DNA from: Deuterostichococcus epilithicus | Lineage: Eukaryota; Chlorophyta; Trebouxiophyceae; Prasiolales; Stichococcaceae | Direction of reading: 5' to 3' | NCBI GenBank assembly: GCA_033439295.1 | Contig: JAVTLE010000014.1 | Location: forward strand, 2,542,001-2,606,000 | DNA: 64,000 bases | Shown here: positions 51,506 through 62,000 of the stretch, in pieces | Position numbering within the stretch: the first letter of the stretch is position 1 | How the letters are laid out: each line of letters starts with the position of its first letter | Notes under the pieces: generated by a model | The model's database searches: none | What the model saw: only the letters and a program-made list of their open reading frames with translations | Told to the model about the DNA's origin: nothing | Translations under genes and position numbers: made by a program

Positions 51506-53382
51506 TCAGTTTTGACCGATAAGTTGCGCCATGGCCGCCCCCATTTGCGCAGGACTCTTAACGACAGTAACGCCCGCAGCTTCCAGCGCTTTGATCTTGT
51601 CCTGCGCGGTGCCCTTGCCACCGGCGATGATGGCGCCGGCGTGGCCCATACGCCGACCCGGGGGCGCCGTCAGACCTGCAGGACAGCAGGTGCCGGTACA
51701 CTAACAGCACTTCTAGCTGACTTGTTGACCAGCAGATCAGTGACTCAGCACTCGCAGAGACTGCTACGTTGGTCGGCTCGTTGCAGCGACAGCCGGGGCG
51801 AACGATACTTGCCTGCGATGAAGGAGACGACCGGCTTCTTGGTGCCGCTCTTCTTGATGAACTCTGCAGCATCCTCCTCCGCTGTGCCGCCAATCTCACC
51901 GATCATGATGATGCCTTCTGTCTGCAGCCAAGAGGTGCTGTACTGTCAGAAATTGTCACCAGCGATGAGAGTGCCCCTGGATGATAAGCAAATTGCAGCC
52001 AACGAACTCAGACGCCCACCTCAGGGTCGTCAACGAATTTCTCGAGGCAGTCTACGAAATTGGTGCCGTTGAATGGGTCGCCGCCAATGCCCACCACTGT
52101 CGACTGGCCCAGCCCTGCCTGGGTCGTCTGGTACACCGCCTGCAAAAAACATTTTTTGATCGGGTGGCAAGCTAGAAGTCTGCCGAGGCGCATGCGCAAG
52201 GAGTGATCTGCAGGGCGTGATCTGCAAAGGCTCGGTGCATATTTGCCGTCGTTTGCAAAATGACACAGACCCGGGTGAAATCCGGTGTCTCACCTCGTAT
52301 GTGAGGGTGCCAGACCGCGAAACGACACCGATCTTGCCGGGCGTGTGGATGTAGCCCTGCAGTTGGTCGCATTAATGCGTCTTGTTGCCACATTGACAGA
52401 GTCTGCATTAAGTGTAGTCCACAACCAAGCGAGATCCAGCAGCCATCATTCGAACTGTGAGCAGCGCACCGGCATGATGCCAATCTTGCACTCCCCGGGC
52501 TTGATGATGCCTGGGCAGTTGGGCCCGATGAGGCGCGTGTGCGACTGCTCCATCAGAATCTTCTTGATCCTGACCATGTCGTGCTGCGGGATGCCCTCCG
52601 TGATGCACACGATCAGGTCCAGCTTTGCGTCGATGCCTTCCTGGATGGCGTCTGCTGCGAAAGGCGGCGGCACGTACAATACCGATGCATTTGCGCCTGC
52701 GCGGCAGCACCTCAAATCGCCTCCTCCGGCTTTTTGCTGTCCGTGAGACTGCCATGGCGCTGGCGCATGAAGGCAGTGCAACAGCACTGCTTGCTGTGTC
52801 GTGCATGCCTACGGTGCGGCTCCAGGGCTGACAGCAACTCGCCTGTTTCCTTCACGGCCTCCTCCACCGATCTGAAGATCGGCAGGCCCAGGTGTGTCTG
52901 GCCGCCCTTTCTGGGGTTCACGCCGCCCACCATGTTCGTGCCATACTGGATCGCCTGTGCAGGCACAGAGCCACCCTGAAATCTGACATAAACAGCAGCC
53001 AACCCAAAAGACAAGCATTGCGCTGCCGCAGCCATGCCGCTCTGTTGGCTGCATTGCGCTGTCAGCTTGCCTGCTCGGTGTGAAAGGTGCCATTCTTCCC
53101 CGTGATGCCCTGGCAGATGACCTTCGTGTGCTTGTTGATAAACACCGCCGGCTGCTCCCCCTGGCTGCTGAAGGATCGTGCCTGCTGCTGCAGGAGCGCG
53201 GCCAGCCCCGACGCGCTGCGCCGCGCAGGCCTGCAACGACGATTGGCAGCGCCGCTCACACCAAGTCGGCACAGGGCGCAGTGGTCCGGATCCCTCCTAC
53301 CCAGACCTCTGCTCCCACGACTGAGCGCAGGCTCTGCTAACGGTATCCCGCGGCCAGAAAGCTGACACTGAGGCCGCTGCAT
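51506..53382 (-). CDS. SUCLG1: succinyl-CoA ligase (ADP/GDP-forming) alpha subunit, mitochondrial
   Basis: Eight exons (53382-53369, 53230-53071, 52954-52843, 52696-52470, 52356-52294, 52139-52020, 51921-51813, 51675-51506) give 324 residues. With the beta subunit it converts succinyl-CoA to succinate with nucleotide triphosphate formation in the citric acid cycle. Motifs are complete: [100 protein letters not shown] and the phospho-histidine loop RMGHAGAII (His280). The leader ([20 protein letters not shown], then ARSFSS) is a classic mitochondrial presequence. It depends on a 14-base first exon; if that intron is not spliced, the same ATG gives a longer leader in the same frame. Three introns use GC donors (after exons 2, 3 and 7). 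Confidence 0.94.
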
Positions 53383-54191
53383 GCTTTCGTCCGGCGCACC
53401 GACGAGCGAGGGCTCGGCGGAGCTAGCAGGCAGACTCATTGGCTGCGGCGACTTCTGCAGAAGAAAGCTGGTGGCAGGTAATCTCAGCTGCCTGTACTCT
53501 CCTCGGTAGTAGGGCACCAGGATGCCAGCCTGTTTCGAACATGGCGCACAAAGTGCAATGACGGTTGCTTGCATCGATCACTCACCCTTTAAGAAGCCAC
53601 GCCATGCTGTGAGGGTGCAACGACGACGCCTGATCGGTTAATAGCAGCCAGATGTCCGACAGTCGAATGTCAGTAAGTCGTCGCGAAGTACGTGCTGAAT
53701 GCGCCCTGCCACAGCTGCAAGTAGTTCCTGATCGAGTGATTCCACTGATGTATGAACAGCAAGCAAGTGCTCTGCGCAGCGAAACGCGCAACAACTGTCA
53801 TGGCGAAAGATGTTTTTCCTCATTCTTTAATCCCTTGCAGAATGCGCACAGACATTCTTAAACCCCTTGCACAAAAAATATCGCGGATTCGCTGGTGGCC
53901 AGCTGATGGGCAGGTCGACCTTGCTCCACCGAGTTCCGATTGAGTTCAATAGCCTGTCAGCTGGGCAGCGCTCCACCTCCCCTGCGTGAAGCCCGCCAGC
54001 AGCAGGGGCCGTGACGCCAGCTTTCAACTGTCGCCGGCCGTCACCTCGCGCCAACAGCGCAGCAGTCCTGCACTTCAGGCGATTCGGAAGCGGTTGCTTG
54101 GCTTGAGACTCCGATAAGAGGGCTTCAGCGTCTGAGCCCGCGGCTGTCTGCCCTGCGAGGGTAGCCCTCGGTCCGGGGGAAAACACCCAGT
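53383..54191. promoter_or_regulatory. divergent intergenic region between succinyl-CoA ligase and thioredoxin genes
   Basis: The two start codons face outward, so both promoters should be here. Upstream - strand frames (to 53574) are open and could be leader or presequence in another splice form. No distinct gene or element is recognised. Confidence 0.45.
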
Positions 54192-55255
54192 ATGACCGGG
54201 CAGACGCTCGTTGACCGCCCGATGCTCGTCAGCCAGCTAGGCTGCCAGCCCAGCACCAGCGGCCGCGCACATGCGGCGCACTCGGCGCAGCCCTGCAGGC
54301 GGCGGAATCGCGTCGTGCACCGACGCGTTGTTGCTCGCAGTGCAGCACCGGCGACTGGCAGGTGTCCACACACTCTGGGGCAAGCCCTGCTATGCCCTCT
54401 TGAAGCTGGGCTTCCACACGTTCAAGCTGCCGTGTGCCTGTTGCGTCATGTCGGCTGACTTGTGGAGAGCCCCGCGCGCAGGAGTGAGCGCGCCGTCAGC
54501 TGGCACCCCAGCATTACCTCTGTGGACGCGCCCGCGGCCGCGATGCCGGCCACGAAGACCTTTGTCTCGTTTGAAAAGATGCTGGACGACAACGATCTGC
54601 CCGTACTCGTCGACTTTCATGCGCACTGGTGGGCTCGCACTTTGAGCGCATGCCGTCTAGGATCCCGCTGTCATCTTTGCGGTCGCATTCAGCTGGATGC
54701 ACCCAATCCTCGCACGTCGCAGCGCCAGAACCAACCTGGAGTCGCTGACGAGCGCGCTCTCGGTGCAGGTGCGGGCCGTGCCAGATGATGGGGCATGTGG
54801 TGTCGACCGTGTCAAAACGGCTTGATGGCGCCGTCACGTGCGTGCGCATCGATTGCGACAAGTACCCCGCGCTGGCATCCAAGTACAAGGTGCAGGCGCT
54901 GCCGACGCTGGTGCTGTTCAAGGACGGCAAGCCCATCGACAAGGTGGAGGTGAGCGCTTTTTGCAACACGAACCGTTGTTGATCGTCGTGGACCTACTGC
55001 GGCCGAATCGAACTGCCTCCACATTTGAGGAAGGGCAACGCTGGCACGCTTCGCCCGCACAGGAGCTGCTTGCGTCTTCCCGCAGGCATTGGCCAACAAC
55101 ACCCTCCGGCAGTGCATGCTTGCAAACATGAGGCCAGACCACAGCAGGCGTTCTCGTGTTGGCTGCAGGGTTTCGTGGCACTGCAGCCGCTGCTGGACCG
55201 TGTGAATTACTACTTGGGCAGGCCGATGGGTCCCGGCCGTAGTTTCAGGCCATGA
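54192..55255 (+). CDS. TRX: thioredoxin, chloroplast type (y-like)
   Basis: Four exons (54192-54361, 54482-54628, 54769-54949, 55169-55255) give 194 residues. Thioredoxins reduce protein disulfides. The active site WCGPC lies at residues 106-110 and is split by an intron after the W codon's second base. Then follow VRIDCDKYPALASKYKVQAL, the cis-Pro segment ALPTLVLFKDGKPIDKVEG and a helical end. The first ~80 residues are rich in Arg, Ser and Ala and poor in acids (AQPCRRRNRVVHRRVVARSA), a plausible plastid transit peptide. DKYPALASKY resembles y-type thioredoxins, which supply reductant to peroxiredoxins and MsrB. The subtype is only a best guess. Asp replaced by His-Ala-His before WCGPC (DFHAHWCGPC) is unusual; Y/W-A-x-W is common. 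Confidence 0.9.
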
Positions 55256-56036
55256 CCTGGCGCCGTGGCGCTCATTTGTGGCTGGGTCGGCCGGTCGCAA
55301 AGGTTTTGGGAGCAGAGATCCACCGCTTCGGTGGTTCAGAAACGGGAGACTGGCGATGGACAAATGGCGGGAGTCGAAGCAGGGCTGACGGGGCTGGTGT
55401 GCTGAGCGAGAGCATTGACAATTACAGCCGGATCACGGCGGTGGCTGCTGGTCACTGCGCAGCAGCATGACATTGGAACCGGTATTCAACGCCGACATCT
55501 CTTGAAGCATTCGTGTGGGAATAATTTTGGGATCACAGCTTTTCCCAGTCCAGGGGATAGGTAGGTATGCGCCATAGTAGGTACGCTGAGGTAACAGACG
55601 ACTACTGCTGAGACATCGACAACTTACCTCTAGAAAGCTGACCTCCGCCAGCAGTCTTCTGCTCTGTGTCCCTGAAAGCCAACGAACTTCGGCCTGCTAC
55701 CCAACGAACTTCGGCCTGCTACCTAATAAACGAACTGGAGCATCGTTCAGTTGACATTTAGGGTATAGCATTACAGCAGTTTGCCAAATTCAGGCCGGCT
55801 CCGACAGCTGCCAATGTAGAGGTTGAGCTAGGGCTTACTCAACCCCTGGCACGTGCAGTACGGGAATTCGGCGAACCGAAATTGCGGTGCCGTCCAGAGC
55901 GTCCTTAGTCTTCCAGCCGCATATTCAGCAGGCAGTAACATCTGCAAGGGCCCCAACAAGGGCACCCCCCGCAGGATTCCTGCGCTCGCACCCCGAAGAC
56001 CTACTCGTTGGGCGCCGATTTGGCGAGTGCCCCCCA
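55256..56036. other. spacer between two + strand genes
   Basis: It should hold the thioredoxin 3' untranslated region and the ABC transporter promoter. Apart from one exact 22-base duplication at 55679 I see nothing. Open frames before 56037 continue into the transporter's first exon without an earlier convincing start. Confidence 0.55.
55679..55722 (+). repeat. exact 22-base tandem duplication
   Basis: CCAACGAACTTCGGCCTGCT plus AC occurs twice in direct succession in the spacer. The lack of any difference suggests a recent slippage or duplication. Confidence 0.92.
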
Positions 56037-59000
56037 ATGGCGAGTGCCACTGTCCAAACGATAGGCGATGCAGACAGGAAAACCGTCGCTGGTGCCGCTG
56101 GCGAGTCACAAGCCTGGAGCTTTCAGCGATTGAAGCGCGTCTTCGCTAAGGTCGAGGCGACAGACGCGGAAGCTCCCAAACCACAGGAAGCCAGCGCCAT
56201 CACACCCGTGCCCTACCGGCAGCTATACAGGTAAGTACTGCGACTTTCTCGCCGGAAGCCTTGCTTTGGAACCTGTCTTGTCACTCGCGATGAGCAGGAC
56301 CTGCCACGGTAGGTGTGGGCGGCAGGAAAAGAACCCCGTCGTCATACTGCCAGCAGCATGCGAGTCTGTCGCTTGGTGTCGTGTGCAGGAGCGCAAATGG
56401 CTTGGACGTGGCGCTGATCCTTCTCGGCAGCATCGGCGCCGCCGCCGCAGGTCCGCACTCACCCGCCAGTGCAATGCGCATGAGACGGGTGACAACGCCT
56501 AGGTTTACCGTTGAGCAGGGTGGGCCTGACCGCATACAACATCCTGGATTGCATAGCCGCTGCCGCACCCCCAGCCTGAGGTCATGCGCGCGGCGCAGGC
56601 GCGACTCTGCCGGGCTTCACAATCCTGTTCGGCAGCCTCGTCAACTCCTTCAACCCGTCTAGCGGCGCGGTCGTCAACATCGGGCCGGCGGTGAATGACG
56701 TCTGCCTCAAGTTCGTGTACCTGGGTGTGGCCACCATGGTGGCCTCGTACCTGGAGGTTGCTGCATGGATGGTCATCGGTGCGCCTGCATCCATGTCATC
56801 GATTCATCAGATCCTACTCTGTCTTGAGAATGGGTCACTGGCCTCTCGTTGAGTCTCGGATGTTGGACCTTAAATGCATGTAGATGCCATTCGACGTGCA
56901 GCGTTGTTGCGGAGGCGCTATGGACCAGTCAGGAGCAGATGCTTGCTTCAAGAGGAATGCGGCATCCAGCAAGACTCAAGGCGCATGTGTGAACGCCAGC
57001 GAGCTTGCAGCATGCCTGCGAGGGCACTTAATGCGCCGTGCGTGACGCTGCAGGTGTGCGCATTTCCAACCGCATCCGGCAGAAGTACCTGCGCTCGGCG
57101 CTTGGGCAGGACGTTGCATACTTTGACACGGAGGCCACCACAGGCGTCTTGCTGCAGGTCGGTCGCATAATTCGAGCTTGCATTCTGCACATGTGTGCAT
57201 GCGAAGTGCTCATAGTGAGTTGGTGCTCAAGGAGGACCCTGGTCGAGCGAGACCGTTCTACAATGCAGGGTCTCAACGAGGACAGCAACGCCATACAGAA
57301 TGCAACCGGCGAGAAAGTGGGGGCGTTCATACACCACATGGCTACGTTCCTGGGCGGCATTGCCATCGGTGTGAAGCCTTGCTTTCATGGATCTGAGATT
57401 GTCTCGAGCGAATGGACACACCTCGTTAGGTTTTTCAGAGCTGTGTGGGCTGAGCGCCTTTCGTGGTGATTTGCAGCCTTTTGGAAGGGCTGGAAGCTCA
57501 CGCTCGTCATGATCTCAGTGCTGCCGCTGCTCGCCCTGTGCGGCGTCGCGTTCGGCACGCTCATGGGGCGCCTCAGCAGCAAGTCCTCGGAAGCCTACGG
57601 CCGGGCCAACAGCATCGTGCAGCAGGCAAGCCGGCGGCACTCCCGGTCGAGCTGCAGCCATCTGTTGTGCTTGCTGCCTGTTGCTGGCGAGGGCAATGGT
57701 GGTGGGACTGCTCAGGCAGAAGAGCTGCGGTCTCCTGGAACCACAGGCGCTGAGCAACATCAGGACGGTCATGGCGTTTAATGGTCAGGAGGCCACCAAG
57801 AACAAGTACCGCACAGCGCTGACGGGCCCCCAGAACATGGCCATCCGCCAGGGCGTCATCAATGGCCTGACGCTTGGCACGCTCATGGGTGAGGGCGCTG
57901 TCCAGTGCCTTGATCCAGCCATGCAGAACGAAAAAATACCTCCAGTATGTCGAAGTGTCATCTGACTGCTGCATGCGGTTCGCGCAGGTGTCATGTACGG
58001 CAGCTACGCCCTTTCCCTCTGGGTGAGCAACCACCTCTTTGCGTTTCTCCACAGCTTCAAATTCCCTGTGTGTGCCCCGTACCTTGATGCAGAACCTGCA
58101 CAACATGCCGCTGACGTCCTGCCCTGCCCATTGTTTGCAGTATGGAGGCACAAGGATCATCGCCGGAGAGATGAACGGTGAGTCCAGTGACACATCACCA
58201 GAAAGTCAGCGGCATTCAACATACTGCCTCCGGCTCAACTGTTCGGTCCCATGACACCCGTCCCCTGGTTGCCGTGTGCAGGCGGTGATGTGCTCACGGT
58301 GTTGTTCAGCGTCCTGATGGGGGGCCTGTCCCTCGGCCAAGCAGCTCCGCTTCTACAGGTGAAATGCATAGTGCTGCAGTGTCTCACACCAACGCCTGGC
58401 GCAGCCCTTGAATTTTAATTGTGTCCAACATGCTGATGCGCAAAGTCTGACTGAGCAGGTCAAGACAATGGTGCACCGGATCTGCGCTCCCTCTCTGACA
58501 TTTCTGCCACCTTGCCCCATGCCGCAGCACTTCATAACTGGCAAGACGGCTGGCGCCCGGGTGTGGTCTGTCATCGACCGGGCGCCGCAGGTCGCGGACG
58601 CGGAGGGCGCCGCGGCGCCGCCCTCTCTTGGCGGTGCCATCCATTTGGCCAGCGTTCGCTTCGCGTACCCCGCCCGGCCGGACGTCCAGATCTTCGACGG
58701 CCTCGACCTGTCCGTCGCGCCAGGACAGACTGTCGCGCTGGTCGGCGAGTCCGGCAGCGGTGAGTGCCGCGAGATCGCAGTGCCAACTTGCAATATCGTC
58801 GCTAATGTGTTTGTGCTCGATGCCAGATTATTTTTGCATTTTCTATGTTCGAGCCACCATGCAAGTTTCCTCTATGCAGGCAAGTCCACGGTCGTGTCAC
58901 TGGTCATGCGCTACTATGATCCGCTCCAGGGCAAGGTGAGCGCCTTCCACTGCGTTCTGGTGAGCTGCCTGCTGACCCTTGTTAAGCTATGCTGTACCCT

Positions 59001-62000
59001 GCACAACAGACCCAGCAGCACTGCAGACACATACTGCCCTACATCCACCAGATGCACTTCCTAACTCGAAAACAGGTGCTGCTGGACGGCCAGGACATCC
59101 GCGGCCTGCCGTTGTCCTGGCTGCGTCGGCAGATCGGGCTGGTGTCCCAGGAGCCGTGCCTGTTCCAGACAACCATCTACCACAACATCGCCTATGGTGC
59201 GTGTCCTGATTCTGCTGCGCCCCTGCTGCTGCATGCACGATGCGCTGCCCTGCTGCTTTGTGTCAATCACTGCGAATTCGTTGTGTCAGAGTTGAGATTT
59301 CACGCACTGGGTGACAGACCTGGCGGTCCGTTAAAAGCCATTTGCTACGGCTGTTGCAGGCTGCCCAGGGGCAACCAAGGAGCAGGTGTACGCTGCTGCC
59401 CGAGCCGCCAATGCCCACACCTTCATCAGCAACCTTCCACATGGGTGAGCGCTCGCACTGTTGCAGTGCGCCTAGGAGCAGTAGACAACTCATACTGCTC
59501 TTTAGGCTCACAAGCTCGACGGAGCGAGCCGCCATCGTGGCCTCGTGCTGAGCGTCGTCGTGCACCTGCCGCAGATACGACACAAACGCAGGCGAGACGG
59601 GCGCGCAGGTTTCGGGAGGCCAGAAGCAACGCATCTGCATTGCTCGCGCCATCCTGAAGGACCCAAAGGTGCCCCTGCATTCTCGCAGCCATCACAACAC
59701 ATGTCCACAAAGGCAGCGGCACCAAAAGCATGCTGCATCGTTCGCCTTCATCCGCACTGGACCTGGCTGGCCCTGCGATCTTGCGCCTTTGCCACACTGC
59801 CCTGCCACAGGGAGCGTGCTACCCGACTGATGCATCACCGCTGCCCCGACCCAACATCGCTGCCTCGCAACCTGCGCTGCAGATTCTGCTGCTGGACGAG
59901 GCGACGAGCGCACTGGACTCCACCTCGGAGCGGGTGGTGCAGAAGGCCCTGGAGCACCTCATGCCGGGGCGCACCACCATCGTGGTCGCACACAGGCTCA
60001 GCACCGTCAAGAATTTCCACATCGCAGGCCAGTCCCCTGCCAACTGTGCGTGGCACAATGCCATGCACAGCAAGAGCACGTGTGGGGCACACTGCATGAC
60101 GGCCCAGCCGGATGAATGACACCCGTCGCCTTTCATCGCCATGTGGCTCGCCGCTGCCTGACTCCCCTGACCCCTGCCTACTTCTCTGCCGCGCAGTCAT
60201 GAAGAAGGGGCAGGTGGTGGAGGTAGGCAGCCACGCGGAGCTGATCTCACGGCCGGGCGGGTCCTATGCCACGCTGGGTGAGTCTGCTCTGTCGCTGCTG
60301 TGCGAGCCGCATTGATCCTTGTCGTGCTGTGTTTCGGTATGCAATGTTGAAGCATTCTTACTGCGTGAAGTCGTTTAAATGCAGTCAAGCTGCAGCAGCA
60401 GCGGCACGAGGGCGAGGCAGGAGACGAGGTACGAGCTCCAGCTACTGGTCCACCTTGCATGCTGTCAGTGCACGACTGTTCAGGAGCCATGTGGCAAAGA
60501 GGCTCTGACGTCTCGCTCCCAGTCATTTACGACTGCCGACCCGAGGCCGCGCCTGCTGTGCCGGCAGGAGAGGGACGATGTGGAGGAGCTTGAGGGCGGT
60601 CGCCGCAGCCTGGGCAGCCGCCACAGCCTGGACAGCCGCCACAGCCTGGACAGCCCCAAGAAGGGAGGCTCGGAGCGGGCGCTGCAGCCAGACTCGGCCT
60701 CACTGGCAGCCGCGCCCAAGACCTGGCGGCAGCGCCTGCCGTGGGGCAGGAAGCCCAAGAAGGCCGCCGAGGAGGAGCCCGAGAAGCAGGTGGGCGAACG
60801 CAGGGTTGTAGCCAATGTGCCGCATGCTCGACGCTGGTGCATGCCCACATGTCAGCGGTCCTCAGCCGGCAACCAGCGCCTGGGAGTCGCCTGGTTCGTC
60901 TTGTCGTGACACCCTCGTGGGTTGCCCGCCGGATCCTCCGCTGCAATGCAAGCCAGCTGGCTAAAGACCAGCCTGATGTCACGCACATGCTGGAGTTCTG
61001 GAAGATTCAGAGCCGTGAGAGCGCGCGCCCTCCCACATTGCAGGCAAACGTGCCGTTCTCCCGCCTCATGCGGCTCAACAAGCCAGAGCTGCCGTGGGCT
61101 GTGCTCGGCTGCTGCGCGTCCGGGGTGCTGGGTGCGCAGATGCCGGCGTTTGCCCTCGCGCTGAGCTCCGTCATCGGCGTGTTCTACCAGCCGGTGCGTG
61201 CTGCTGGTCCAGGGACTAGGCCCCGCCCTGCGCGACCTGCGTGCTGACTGTGAAGCAGAGTGCGGCATGAGGCTCAATTGTTGCTGCTGCTGCGAGCGCA
61301 GCCTCGACACAGTGCGGCACCATGAGCCATACTGCATGTTCTGCTGTCCACCGGCGCTACGACCACCAGATCCCACCAGCTGCGCGGCAAAACACACTTG
61401 ACCTGCCCGCCACACGCAGCCAAACAAGATCGAGAGCGGCGCCGCCAAGTGGTCGGGCATCTTCGTGGCCATCGGCGTGGGCACCTTTCTGGCCAGCTTC
61501 GTGCAGTCCTCATGCTTCGCGCTCATGGGCGCCCGCCTCGCGCGGCGCGTGCGCATGCTGACGCTCAATTCCCTCATGCGCCAGGTGAGCCGCCGTCACT
61601 TGCCAGCTGTTGCATGACGGCTCTCGGAACCACTCTTACGTTGGCCAATGGCGCTGAGCTCGTGTGATCCCCTGGCAGCCTGTAAAAGCATTTGGCACGA
61701 GCTCCAGCCTGTGCGTGCATTGTGATTGATGCAATAATTGCCCGGCTGCACCTCTAAGCGCAGCTGTAACAGCATGTCATGGTGTGGAATGCAGGAACTG
61801 GCCTGGTTCGATGACGAGGCGCATTCCAGCGGCGCTGTTTCCTCCCGCCTCGCCACGGACGCCTCCGCCGTGCGCGGCGCCGTGGTGCGGCTCTGAGCCA
61901 TCGATATTAGAGTGTCAACTAGGAGGGTTGTCGACGGGATCCAAGCAATGGCCGCTTGCAGGCTACGAGGGATATGGCCTTTGCTGTGCTGACATGCCAG

